A model generated the notes under the pieces. It was not told where the DNA came from. It searched no databases and worked only from the letters and a program-made list of their open reading frames with translations. Positions 8,261 to 17,605 of a stretch of 64,000 nt of DNA are shown in pieces. This stretch comes from Deltaproteobacteria bacterium ADurb.Bin151 (GTDB taxonomy: Bacteria; Desulfobacterota; Syntrophia; Syntrophales; Smithellaceae). Each line of letters begins with the position of its first letter. Position 1 is the stretch's first letter. The DNA is taken from contig MWDG01000007.1 in NCBI GenBank assembly GCA_002070455.1, forward strand, positions 1 through 64,000, in the 5' to 3' direction. The translations under genes and the position numbers were made by a program.

Positions 8261-10960
8261 TTACGCCGCTTCCAGTTTCACCGCGCAGACCTTGTATTCA
8301 GGAATTTTCCCGATGGGATCCAGCGCCGGATTGGTAAGGAGATTAACCGCTGTTTCCGCGAAATGGAAATTCATGAATATGGTGCCCTGAGGACTTTTTC
8401 CGGTGATGTGGGCTTTGGCTTCCACAGCGCCGCGTCTCGATTTGACTTTAACCATCTGGCCGTCATTGATCTTGAATTTTGCGGCATCCACCGGATGAAT
8501 TTCCACAAGGCTCTCCGGGTAACGTTCGCTCGGACCCTTTGTCCGGCGTGTCATTGTGCCTGTATGGTAGTGATAAAGCACACGGCCTGTGGAAAGAATA
8601 AACGGATATTCCTTGTCGGGAAGTTCCGCCGGCGGAATATATTCGATCGCGTGGAAAAGGCCGAGACCCCGTGAAAATTTATCCTTATGCAGAAATTTGG
8701 TTCCCTGATGTTCCGGGGTGGGGCAAGGCCACTGAATCCCTTCTTTTTCAATCCGTTCGTAACTGATCCCCGCGTAACTAGGAGTTACTTTTGTGATTTC
8801 TTCGAAGATCTCTTTTGCCGTACCATAGTTCATGGGGTATCCCATTTTTGATGAGATTCCGGCAATGATTTCCCAATCCGGTTTTGCTTCACCGGGAGCG
8901 TTTACGGCTTTTCTGATCCGCTGAACCCGTCTTTCTGTATTGGAGAATGTGCCGTCTTTTTCTGCGAAAGCGGCTGACGGGAGAACGACATCCGCGATCT
9001 GCGCCGTTTCCGTGAGGAAAATGTCCTGCACGATCAGCAGATCAAGTTTCTGCAATTCTGCTTTTACATGATGAAGATCCGGATCTGAAACCAGCGGATT
9101 TTCACCCATTACGTAGATGGCTTTAATGTCGCCACGGCCGGCGGCATTCATCATTTCTATGATCGTCAGGCCCGGTTTGCCCGATAAAGTCGCTTTCCAC
9201 GCCGCTTCAAACTTCTTGCGGGCATCTTCGTTGGCTACCTGCTGGTAGGCAGGAAGGACATTCGGAAGAGCTCCCATGTCGCAGGCGCCCTGAACATTAT
9301 TCTGACCACGGAGGGGATTGACGCCGCCGCCTTCTATACCCATGTTGCCGCAAAGCATTGCCAGATTGGCCGTGCTCTTTACATTATCGGTACCCGTGAT
9401 GTGCTGCGTGATGCCCATCGCATAAATGATGCTGGCGCGGTTTGCTTTTGCATACATGCGGGCGGCCTTTTTCAGGTCTTCGGCACCAACACCGGAAATT
9501 TTCTCGACGTAGTCCGGTGTATATTTGGCAACCGTTGCTTTGAGCGCGTCGAATCCTTCGGTTCTTTCCGCCACGTATTCTTTTGCATAAAGCCCTTCTT
9601 CGATGATCACATTCATCAGGCCGTTAAATACGGCTACATCCGTTCCCGGTTTTTGTCTGAGCCAGATGTCAGCGAATTTCACAAGATCAATTTCCCGGGG
9701 ATCGATGACGATCAGTTTTGTACCGTGCTGACGCACAGCACGCTTGACCTTTGTGCCGATCACGGGGTGGTTTTCCGTCGTATTGGTGCCCGTCGCTAAT
9801 ATTAAATCCGTAAATTCCAACTCATCAATCGAATTGGTCATTGCCCCACTGCCGAATGCTGCGGCCAGACCGGCCACGGTTACGGAGTGTCAGAGCCGGG
9901 CGCAGTGATCGACGTTATTGGTGCCGATAACCGCGCGCATGAATTTCTGGAAAAGGTAGTTTTCTTCGTTGGTGCAGCGGGCTGAAGATAACCCGGCAAT
10001 ACTGTCCGAGCCGTTTTCTTTCTTGATGGTTGAAAGCTTGTCGGCAATAAACGTAAAGGCTTCTTCCCAGGTTGCCTCTTTCAAATCTTCGTTCTTTGTG
10101 TAACGAATAAGAGGTTTTGTCAGACGGTCCGGATGTGTCAGGAAATCCATTGCAAACCTGCCTTTTACGCAAAGGCTTCCCTGGTTGGGCGTGCCGTATT
10201 CGCGGTTGCCCATGACTTTGACAACTTTATTGTCTTTTGTATACAGATCCATCTGGCAGCCGACGCCGCAGTAGGCACAAGTGGTACGGGTTTTGGTGAG
10301 CTCCCAGGGACGACCGGCAAATTTTGCCGGTTTTAAGGTAATAGCGCCCGTAGGACATACCTGGGCGCATTCGCCGCAGAATACGCAGACAGAATCAATA
10401 TAGTCTGCGTCAAAGGCCGGGCCTACTTTTGCGTCGGAACTGCGTTTCGCAAAGTCCAGTACTTCATTCACCTGAATTTCATTACAGGCTCTGACACAAC
10501 GCCCGCAAAGAATACACTTGTTCATGTCTCTGGAAATCATCGTGTTGCTTTCATCCACTGGATAACCGGGGGGGTGGATGGGAAAGCGAGGTTTATCGAT
10601 TTTCAGCCAGTAAACCAGATTCTGTAGCTCGCACTGGCCATTCTGTTCACAAACCAGGCAGTTATGATCACCGGATGACCACAATAATTCAACAATCATT
10701 TTTTGCGCGGCGCGCACTGCGGGTGTGTTGGTGCGGATGACCATACCGGGGCTCACCGGCATGCAGCAGGAGGCAACTAAACTTCTGGCATTTTCCACTT
10801 CGACAACGCAAACCCGGCACGCACCTACATTGGTAGTGTTCTGTAAGTGGCAAAGAGTCGGGATGAAAATTCCAATTTCTCTGGCGCATTCCAGAATCGT
10901 TTGGCCGGGACTGGCCAAAACTTCTTTTCCGTCAATTGTAACCGTAATCGTTTTTTCCAT
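8261..10960 (-). CDS. fdhA: Selenocysteine-containing formate dehydrogenase, catalytic subunit (NuoG-like N-terminus)
   Basis: One 899-residue gene read through an in-frame TGA (9892-9890) as Sec357. The context DHCARL-U-HSVTVAGLAAAFG is the conserved formate dehydrogenase active-site segment. Both halves are in the same frame. Residues 1-80 are a 2Fe-2S ferredoxin domain (Cys37, 48, 51, 65/66). A NuoG-type His-Cys3 cluster follows (His99, Cys101, 104, 110), then two 4Fe-4S motifs (Cys149-159 and 192-202). A final cluster (Cys228, 231, 235) precedes the W/Mo-bis-pterin domain. It oxidises formate to CO2 or works in reverse. The start at 10960 has GGAGAC upstream. No NuoE/NuoF-like partner genes adjoin it, so the electron partner is unknown. 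Confidence 0.95.
9861..9892 (-). promoter_or_regulatory. Selenocysteine UGA and SECIS-like hairpin
   Basis: On the minus strand the UGA at 9892-9890 is followed 12 bases later by a stem GTGGCC (9877-9872) / GGCCGC (9866-9861) closing the apical loop GGTCT (9871-9867). A bulge-free stem with GGUC in the apical loop at this distance is the pattern SelB recognises in bacterial fdhF mRNAs. The hairpin lies inside the coding sequence. Confidence 0.88.
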
Positions 10961-11026
10961 TTTTGTCTCCAATCCAAAATAATCAACACTCTTCAAAATG
11001 ACCAAGAGTTATTTTTTAACCAAGCA

Positions 11027-11055
11027 TTTATAGGTGTAACTAATTTGCTTGTCAA
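11027..11055 (-). promoter_or_regulatory. Sigma70-type promoter of fdhA; rest of 10961-11288 gap
   Basis: On the minus strand TTGACA (11055-11050), a 17-bp spacer and TATAAA (11032-11027) form a near-consensus promoter about 65 bases before the fdhA start. A second TTGACA lies a few bases further upstream. The remainder of the 328-bp gap shows no convincing gene: short frames at 11049-11258 lack ribosome sites and family resemblance. Confidence 0.8.
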
Positions 11056-11288
11056 TTCTGTCAATAATGACCTATGTCTATATTGGCAGAATTGAAACAC
11101 GGTTAGAATTTGAATGTGTTTTAATTATGTCTACAGGTATCTGCAGGATCGCTTGCAGGATCAAAATCGTTAATCATGAATCGAAGGAAAAAATCATTAT
11201 GAGAATACAAAAAGAGTTTCTTTTGGAGGATGCAAGTGCCTCCGAATTAATCAAATAGAAAAAAATTGATTGCGGCCTCAACAGAATT

Positions 11289-11645
11289 CTACCGGTCTTT
11301 TATGATAAAAACCGGAAAGGCTTCCCGAAGGGCGGCACGCACAATGGAAGCGGCCGGTTCATTCATTTTTCCGGGGTGCTTCTCGAGATAATTGGCGACG
11401 ACACGGCACAATTTGTCCGGTGTGATGTCTTTAGGCAGAGAGTAATCAGAAGCCGAGGCTTCTGCAACCCCTTGAACATACCCCAGATAGTTGCCCGCAA
11501 GTAAATAATCTGCTTTTGTGTAATTCTTTTCTGATTTTAGATAGGATTTCATTCCATCCGCAAGATCCGCCCCGGTCATTGCAGATGCCGAAGGACAGCA
11601 TAAGATAAGAACAGCAAATAATAACATTCCTGATCGTTTTTTCAT
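11289..11645 (-). CDS. Small exported Rap1a/Tai-family protein
   Basis: 118 residues from the ATG at 11645. The signal peptide is MKKRSGMLLFAVLILCC with ASA-MTG cleavage. The mature part has the Rap1a layout: NYLGYVQGVAEA, LPKDITPDKLCRVVANYL, a KHPGKMNEPAASIV helix, and ALREAFP. Family members are periplasmic and bind peptidoglycan amidase effectors, but no effector gene is near. Only one of the usual paired cysteines (KLC) is present in the mature part. The ATG lies 7 bases after the stop of the acyl-CoA synthetase gene, suggesting a shared transcript. Confidence 0.72.
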   Translation of the reverse strand: MKKRSGMLLFAVLILCCPSASAMTGADLADGMKSYLKSEKNYTKADYLLAGNYLGYVQGVAEASASDYSLPKDITPDKLCRVVANYLEKHPGKMNEPAASIVRAALREAFPVFIIKDR

Positions 11646-11652
11646 AAAAGAC

Positions 11653-13755
11653 TCATGCTCCAATTTTCAGTCTCGCATCCAGGGCGACAACCCCCGTCCC
11701 GTTGGCCAGAACACGGATGGGATTGATATCCAACTCCCTGATCTGCGGAAATTGAGACATCAAATAGGTGACCCTTTCAATCATGTTCACATAACCGGAA
11801 ATATCACCGGCATCTTTTCCTCTGACACCCTGCAGAATTTTGAATGATTTCAGCTTCCGAATCTTGCGTTCGATCTCCTTTACATTTGAGGGACACAGCA
11901 CATTGGCCGTATCCTGAAAAACCTCGATGTAGATACCGCCAAAACCAAAAGAGACAACGGGACCGAAGGAAGCATCCAAATGGCCGCCAATGTACATGTC
12001 ATATCCTTCATCTGCCTGTTTCATGATTCGCACACCCTGAAATCGGGCATCCGATTTATAACGGGATAGATTTTCCCGGATGTTCTCAAAAGCGGCTTCG
12101 ACTCCCCTGGCATCCTGAATGCCTGTTATGACTCCGCCGGCATCGGATTTGTGAATGGCATCCGGTGAGATAATTTTCATTACCACGGGGAAACCAATAT
12201 GATCGGCCGCTGATTTGGCCTCCTCAACGTTCAGAGCCACAGCGGATTGGGCAACGGAAATACCGAAGTGGTGAAGAAGTTCCATGGCCTCTTCTCCTTT
12301 GATGCCCTGATTGTTGCTGACCCAGGTTCTGGCTGATTCGATGTCAATGCCATCGGGCAGTGAATAAATAGGCAACTTTTCCACTTTTCTGGCATAGTAA
12401 TCATACTGTTTTTTAAAAGCGCGGATCATTTCGGCTGCATTGTTGAAGATCGGGAAATCGATGTTCTGCTTGATCTTCGATATCGTAGCGGAAAGACCGA
12501 AAAGGCATATCCCGAGGGGCTTTCCTGACGATAAAATCGTTCCTGCCACTTCCTTGGAAAGATCCGTGTGAAACATTTTATAAAAAACATCTTCGCCCCG
12601 CGGCATTTCGGGCCACTGGGTGACGAACACCGCGCCGTCAACATTGGTATTGTGCATAACGGAGAAGAAAATGTTGGGGTAGGCTTTGGTATCGTAAATA
12701 TCACCCATGTCGAGGGGGTTGGAGAAGTTGATGACACCGGCGTTGGATGAGTCTTTCAGGGTGTCGTAAAATGAAGCGCCGGGATCGGCGAATTCGAAGC
12801 CCGACTCTTCGCAGAGGTCAGCCATCATCACGGTAAATCCGCCCGCGGGAGACATGATCATCATGCGGTTGCCCCGCATCGGCGGCAGTTCAAAAGCCTT
12901 GGCCATGGAAATAAAATCATTAAAATGGTTGATGCGGATAATACCGGCTCGTTCGAAGGCCGTGTTGATGATATCTTCGTTATTGGCCAGTGCGGCAGTA
13001 TGGCTCATGGCTGCTTTTTGACCGGCGGATGTTGTATTGGATTTCAGAATAATGATCGGTTTGTCAATTCTTGATGCCGCTTCAATGAGACGGTCTCCCC
13101 GTGGGATGCTCTCCAGGTACATGCCAATGACTTTTGTTTCCGGGTCGCGTCCAAAATACTCCAGAAAATCCACTTCGTCGAGGTCCAGCTTATTGCCGAT
13201 GCTGGCGAATTTGGCCATGCCAACGTTTTCATCGGTCATCAGATTCCAGAGCATAAGTCCCACACCACCGCTTTGCGAGATGATTGATAGTCCTCCCTTG
13301 GGAGGGCTGAAGGATGGCACGAAGGGGAGACACAACCCGTTTGCTGTATTGGCAACGGTAACTCCATTCGGTCCGACAAACCGGATGCCATACTGTCGGG
13401 CTTTCTGTAACACAAATTCTGAAAGCTTTTTCCCTTCTTCTCCCGACTCATTGAATCCGCCAGATGGAATGGCCATGCGTTTCACTCCCGCCCGTCCGCA
13501 GGAGTCAATGACGTCCGGAATCAGCCTTGCGGGGATCATAATAAAAACCAGATCCGGTACCACAGGAAGATCCTGTATGTCCTTGTACATCTTGATGCCG
13601 TCCACATGAGCATCCCCGACACGGGGATTGATCCCGTAAATACGCCCCTTGTATCCCCAACGAATGAGGTTTTCCAGTACGATGCGCGGTATATTATTCG
13701 CGCTTGACGACAATCCGACAATCGCGATGGATTCAGGGTAGAAAAGCTTTTCCAT
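11653..13755 (-). CDS. Acyl-CoA synthetase, ADP-forming (fused alpha-beta)
   Basis: 700 residues with the full fused layout: CoA-binding Rossmann domain (1-130, IAIVGLSSSANN), two succinyl-CoA-ligase-like domains (SIISQSGGVG about 155-165; SHTAALA about 255 carrying the phospho-His), and a C-terminal ATP-grasp domain (about 475-700, VVMKIISPDAIHKSDAGGV). It interconverts acyl-CoA + ADP + Pi with acid + ATP + CoA, a way to make ATP from acyl-CoA in anaerobes. The acyl group (acetate, aryl or branched acid) cannot be read from sequence. The start has a strong AGGAGGATGTA. Probably co-transcribed with the Rap1a-like gene. Confidence 0.93.
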   Translation of the reverse strand: MEKLFYPESIAIVGLSSSANNIPRIVLENLIRWGYKGRIYGINPRVGDAHVDGIKMYKDIQDLPVVPDLVFIMIPARLIPDVIDSCGRAGVKRMAIPSGGFNESGEEGKKLSEFVLQKARQYGIRFVGPNGVTVANTANGLCLPFVPSFSPPKGGLSIISQSGGVGLMLWNLMTDENVGMAKFASIGNKLDLDEVDFLEYFGRDPETKVIGMYLESIPRGDRLIEAASRIDKPIIILKSNTTSAGQKAAMSHTAALANNEDIINTAFERAGIIRINHFNDFISMAKAFELPPMRGNRMMIMSPAGGFTVMMADLCEESGFEFADPGASFYDTLKDSSNAGVINFSNPLDMGDIYDTKAYPNIFFSVMHNTNVDGAVFVTQWPEMPRGEDVFYKMFHTDLSKEVAGTILSSGKPLGICLFGLSATISKIKQNIDFPIFNNAAEMIRAFKKQYDYYARKVEKLPIYSLPDGIDIESARTWVSNNQGIKGEEAMELLHHFGISVAQSAVALNVEEAKSAADHIGFPVVMKIISPDAIHKSDAGGVITGIQDARGVEAAFENIRENLSRYKSDARFQGVRIMKQADEGYDMYIGGHLDASFGPVVSFGFGGIYIEVFQDTANVLCPSNVKEIERKIRKLKSFKILQGVRGKDAGDISGYVNMIERVTYLMSQFPQIRELDINPIRVLANGTGVVALDARLKIGA

Positions 13756-13810
13756 TACATCCTCCTGAAAAAGAATTATTATGAATGTTCATCTTATTAT
13801 CTTAATCCCT

Positions 13811-13830
13811 CAGCTGCAGGCAGCTGCCTG
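13811..13830. promoter_or_regulatory. Palindrome in divergent intergenic region (candidate operator)
   Basis: CAGGCAGCTGCCTG (13817-13830) is a perfect 14-bp palindrome. It overlaps the inverted repeat CAGCTGC-AG-GCAGCTG (13811-13826). It lies between the divergent acyl-CoA synthetase and hydrolase genes, about 55 bases from the former's start. Operator function is inferred from position only. Confidence 0.4.
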
Positions 13831-13907
13831 GCGTTTGGTAAGTATATGAAGATCATCTCGTCATGTCAATGGAAACTGATCAGGCAGGTTTTATTGCCAT
13901 AATCCTC

Positions 13908-13936
13908 TTGACTGACAAAATCCTCCTACGTATACT
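13908..13936 (+). promoter_or_regulatory. Sigma70-type promoter of the hydrolase lipoprotein gene
   Basis: TTGACT (13908-13913), a 17-bp spacer, and TATACT (13931-13936), 29 bases before the ATG at 13965. The intervening GAGAGGA is the ribosome site. Confidence 0.85.
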
Positions 13937-13964
13937 CCAGTCGCACTAAAGAGAGGATACGTCA

Positions 13965-15905
13965 ATGCGGGTTTTTATCATTTTCAAAATTTATCTGCTG
14001 CTCCTGATCCTTTTGATGACCGGATGCGCCGGTGTCAAAGTATCGTTTGTGGACAGCAGTGATTACGTGGCGCTTCGCCGCGGTGACATCCTTACGACCG
14101 GCAAACTCAGTGTTTATACAGGTGCTGCGTTACAGGTGGTCGGGATCGATAAAAAAACATGTGATGATCAGGGCGCTGCCTGCCGTAAAGCCTTGGTGGA
14201 AACGATCGGACTGCAAAACGAGAAGCGTTTATCGGCACTTTCTGAGCTATGGCTGCAGGAAGCCATGAAACTCGATAAGCGGCAAAGGGACAGCGAACAT
14301 ATTGAAGGTATCCTGAATGCTTATCTGGAAACCGCGAGATACGCCTATGCATATATGTTTTTGACGAAGCGAACCCCCAGCATGCGAGCCTTGGAGGACC
14401 GGCAGGCACAGGTGCGCGACTACTACAACTTTGCGGTGCAGCAGACGCTTGCCGTCATGTATGAATATTATGGCAGGCACCGTCCAATGAACGTCGATGT
14501 TACGAAGGATGTTCGCCTTCAGTCCGGAAACTGGAAAATTACCATACGAACCCGGGATGTGCGTTTTGCATCAAAGCGGACAATTCCCGAAGATTTAATA
14601 CCCGCTTCTTCGCTGTCCTTTCGTGGTTTGCGCAACCAATATCGCCGTGATGGGCTTGGGGCTGAATTTGTTGCGGTGACTTCCAGCCGTGTGGTTGACA
14701 GACAAAGCGCAGACGTACCCTATAGTGAGACACCATTTCCGGCAATCACTGCGGTGATGACTTTTTCGGGCACCGGCCTGGATGAGGTGCTCCGTGCACA
14801 TGAAGCAGTCATCACAGCCCATGATCCTTATAACCGTGAGAACATTGATCTGGTGGATATAAAGATCCCGTTGGCAGCCAATTTTACCTCGGCTTACGGG
14901 CTCTGGCTGGCCCGATCCGGCTTCGCCTCCCAGTCGCTGCTTACCCTGATCGGAAGGGGAGAGGTCCTGGAGGTACCGCGTGTGTATCTTCTTCAGCCCT
15001 ACGATCCGAATCGCCGGATTGTCATCATGCTGCATGGATTGGCCAGCAGTCCCGAAGCCTGGATCAACCTGGCCAACGAAGTAATGGGAGATGAAACCCT
15101 GCGCAGAAATTACCAGATCTGGCAGGTTTATTACCCGACAAATGCCCCCGTCGCGTTTAACAATATCGAGATTCGCAAAGTCATTCAGAAAACGCTTGCG
15201 CATTTTGATCCGGAAGGCACCTCCCGTGCTTCGAAAGACATCATGCTGATCGGCCATAGCATGGGAGGCATTCTGTCGCGATTAATGGTATCTTCATCTG
15301 AAAGCCGTTTGTGGGACGCTTTTCTGAAAAAATATCCACTTAAAGGAAGCCGGCTGGAAACCGTCCGGAAGGAGCTGGGGCCATACATGATATTTGACGC
15401 ATTGCAGCAGGTGAACCGGGTGACCTTTATTGCGACTCCGCACAAGGGCACGCCTCTGGCTGAAATCGCTCCCGTGCGCTGGATAGCAGGTATTGTGACC
15501 GTTCCCTTATCGGTCCTGGGCCGTTTTACGGAAGTCGCCAAACTGCTGGTCGATCCGGGATCGGCCAATCCGGTTTCATTGACACGGCCCTTCAACAGTA
15601 TCGACAACCTCAGCAGTCATGATCCTTTTATCCGTGCTGTGGCTGAAATACCGGTTTCGCCCCGGGTTCACTATCATTCGATTATCGGTTGCACAACTCC
15701 TGATCTTCCTCTGTACGAATCCAACGACGGTGTGGTACCCTATGCAAGTGCTCACCTCGACGGAGCAGACTCAGAACAGGTGATCCAATCCGGACACAGC
15801 GTGCAGGAAACCCCCGAAGCCATCATTGAAATCCGCCGCATCATGCATTTGCATCTTAAAGAGCCTGATAAAGAATTGAGCGGCATGAAGAAAATCTTGC
15901 CGTAA
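13965..15905 (+). CDS. Alpha/beta-hydrolase lipoprotein (PGAP1/lipase-like)
   Basis: 646 residues. The signal ends in lipobox LMTGC (Cys20). Residues 30-340 are a large N-terminal region without a recognised fold, helical at first. The hydrolase core starts at about 345: VIMLHGLASSPEAW (oxyanion HG), LIGHSMGGILSRL (nucleophile Ser of GHSMGG, about 431), ATPHKGTPLAE, and a C-terminal SNDGVVPYASA ... SGHSV carrying the Asp and His. This pattern fits esterases of the PGAP1/lipase class acting on large or lipid substrates. The start has AGAGAGGA. It stands alone as a single-gene unit behind its own promoter. Confidence 0.87.
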   Translation: MRVFIIFKIYLLLLILLMTGCAGVKVSFVDSSDYVALRRGDILTTGKLSVYTGAALQVVGIDKKTCDDQGAACRKALVETIGLQNEKRLSALSELWLQEAMKLDKRQRDSEHIEGILNAYLETARYAYAYMFLTKRTPSMRALEDRQAQVRDYYNFAVQQTLAVMYEYYGRHRPMNVDVTKDVRLQSGNWKITIRTRDVRFASKRTIPEDLIPASSLSFRGLRNQYRRDGLGAEFVAVTSSRVVDRQSADVPYSETPFPAITAVMTFSGTGLDEVLRAHEAVITAHDPYNRENIDLVDIKIPLAANFTSAYGLWLARSGFASQSLLTLIGRGEVLEVPRVYLLQPYDPNRRIVIMLHGLASSPEAWINLANEVMGDETLRRNYQIWQVYYPTNAPVAFNNIEIRKVIQKTLAHFDPEGTSRASKDIMLIGHSMGGILSRLMVSSSESRLWDAFLKKYPLKGSRLETVRKELGPYMIFDALQQVNRVTFIATPHKGTPLAEIAPVRWIAGIVTVPLSVLGRFTEVAKLLVDPGSANPVSLTRPFNSIDNLSSHDPFIRAVAEIPVSPRVHYHSIIGCTTPDLPLYESNDGVVPYASAHLDGADSEQVIQSGHSVQETPEAIIEIRRIMHLHLKEPDKELSGMKKILP

Positions 15906-16106
15906 AAACGGCTGCCCGGTTTGCAGAAATATTTTTTCATTCATATTCAGGGCAAAAATTCTGAAAATTCTATCTTCTTGACACAAGGTCCTTTTTTGTG
16001 TTCATGTAAACATCAATATCATCTCGAAACATGTACAAAACGATAAAGCGGGTAAACCTGGTATGCAAATTGCTGATTCATAGCGATAAGTGAGAGGAAT
16101 TTGTTT

Positions 16107-17519
16107 ATGAAATGTCCCCATTGCGGCTATGAGAGAAAGAAAAGCGATGATATTATCAAGGCAACGGAATGTCCTAAGTGTGGAATAATATATAGCAAAT
16201 GGGAATCAGATGCCTTCCCGGAACATCAAAAGCCAGTTTCCGGGGATTCGGCAAGACCAGCAGCCGGCCCCGCACCCCAAAAGAAAAGTTCTTTTGAACG
16301 GTTGGTGATTTACGCCGTCGCGGGTGTTGTTTTGATCATTTTTCTGCATGCTTTCGCTGTTCCTTACATCACCCGATTATCCCAATCCGACAAAAAAAAT
16401 GTTGATCAAATTAAGGAAGTTCCTACGGTGACGGAGAATCCTCAACCATTAGGAGTTCAGAACCAGTCCATATCCAACAAGGCAATATCTGTTTCGGATG
16501 AATTGCCCGTACAAAAAGAACTCTCGATCACGGATATCATTCAGGCAAACCGGGAGAGTGTGGTTACCGTGAAGACTGCCGCAGGAATCGGAAGCGGATT
16601 TTTTATCAACAGGGAAGGTCATATCTTAACCAACAAACACGTGCTGCCGAATCCGGATGGGGCTGAAATCAAAACGATCAACGGAAATGTTTATAAGGTT
16701 ATAAAAGTGATTCATGAAGATGCGGCGGCCGACCTGGTGATTGCGTCAACTGATGCGACATCCCGTGAATCGAAACCGGTCAGCATCAATGCAGTTTTGC
16801 CGGTGGTCGGGGAAAAAATCATTGTCATCGGCAGCCCGTTGGGACTGGAACAAACCGTTTCCGACGGGATTGTGTCTGCCTTGCGGAGCAATCAGCAATC
16901 CATAGAATTTATTCAAATTACCGCCCCTGTTTCTCCGGGAAACAGCGGCGGCCCCCTGCTCAATATGCGCGGGGAGGTAATTGGCGTGGCGACGTTTCAG
17001 TACAGCTCCGGACAAAATCTGAATTTCTGTGTTGCGGCGTCCCGAATTACAGGGTTGCAGCAGGGATTAACATCATCTTCCTCACAGGCTTCCGGCGATC
17101 AAAGAATAATGCCTCAGTCCAACGAAGTTTATTGCTACATAGATTCGAACGGGCAGGTCTCTTTTGTCAACTGGAAAACGGGAACACTGATTTCACGTCC
17201 GGACGGTAGTTTGGACGTTAAGAAATATGAACAGTGGGTATTGGAACAAATCGGCGGAAATCCGGACAATATCAATCCGGAACGGGATGCCCGTGAAGAC
17301 CTTGAGCGCAACCGGGAAAATCTGTTTAAAAGTGTCTTTCCCCACAGGTCATTTGGTGATTCTGATTTAACACCGGCTGAAAAGGAATGGCTGGAAAGAA
17401 GGTATTACCGGCATTATGTGGAGGCTTATAATCAATCCATAGCCCGACGTAATGACGCCATACGAAAATATCGGACGCTGATGAATGAATTCATGCGATT
17501 CAGCGCCTCAAGAAGATAA
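16107..17519 (+). CDS. Zinc-ribbon, membrane-anchored trypsin-like (HtrA-type) serine protease
   Basis: 470 residues. Residues 1-35 are a zinc ribbon (CPHCG ... CPKCG). A transmembrane helix at about 67-88 puts the rest in the periplasm. The protease domain (about 145-330) holds GSGFFINREGHILTNKHV (His), DAAADLVIAS (Asp) and SPGNSGGPLLN (Ser), the S1C/DegP triad. No PDZ domain follows; the C-terminal 130 residues are charged and helical with a repeated WLERRYYRHYVEAYN-type segment. An N-terminal cytoplasmic zinc ribbon joined to a periplasmic protease is unusual. The ATG at 16107 is better spaced from GAGAGG than the TTG at 16101. Confidence 0.88.
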   Translation: MKCPHCGYERKKSDDIIKATECPKCGIIYSKWESDAFPEHQKPVSGDSARPAAGPAPQKKSSFERLVIYAVAGVVLIIFLHAFAVPYITRLSQSDKKNVDQIKEVPTVTENPQPLGVQNQSISNKAISVSDELPVQKELSITDIIQANRESVVTVKTAAGIGSGFFINREGHILTNKHVLPNPDGAEIKTINGNVYKVIKVIHEDAAADLVIASTDATSRESKPVSINAVLPVVGEKIIVIGSPLGLEQTVSDGIVSALRSNQQSIEFIQITAPVSPGNSGGPLLNMRGEVIGVATFQYSSGQNLNFCVAASRITGLQQGLTSSSSQASGDQRIMPQSNEVYCYIDSNGQVSFVNWKTGTLISRPDGSLDVKKYEQWVLEQIGGNPDNINPERDAREDLERNRENLFKSVFPHRSFGDSDLTPAEKEWLERRYYRHYVEAYNQSIARRNDAIRKYRTLMNEFMRFSASRR

Positions 17520-17537
17520 GTTGCAAGGATCTGATAA

Positions 17538-17580
17538 AAAAAACGCTGACTCTTCGGTTCAATGATGAATCAGCGTTTTT
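17538..17580. terminator. Bidirectional intrinsic terminator
   Basis: The arms AAACGCTGA (17541-17549) and TCAGCGTTT (17570-17578) are flanked by A on the left and T on the right. The hairpin can therefore end transcription of the protease gene on the plus strand and of the biotinyl gene on the minus strand. Confidence 0.8.
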
Positions 17581-17605
17581 ATATTTGTAAAAGACAGGAT
17601 AAGAA

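Noticed and set aside
9878-9892. Apparent stop splitting formate dehydrogenase, read as a pseudogene
   Set aside because: The stop is TGA at the conserved selenocysteine position with a SECIS-like hairpin after it, and both sides are in the same frame. It is a selenoprotein, not decay.
11049-11258. Short frame of 69 codons upstream of fdhA
   Set aside because: It overlaps the fdhA promoter on the other strand, has no ribosome site and resembles nothing.
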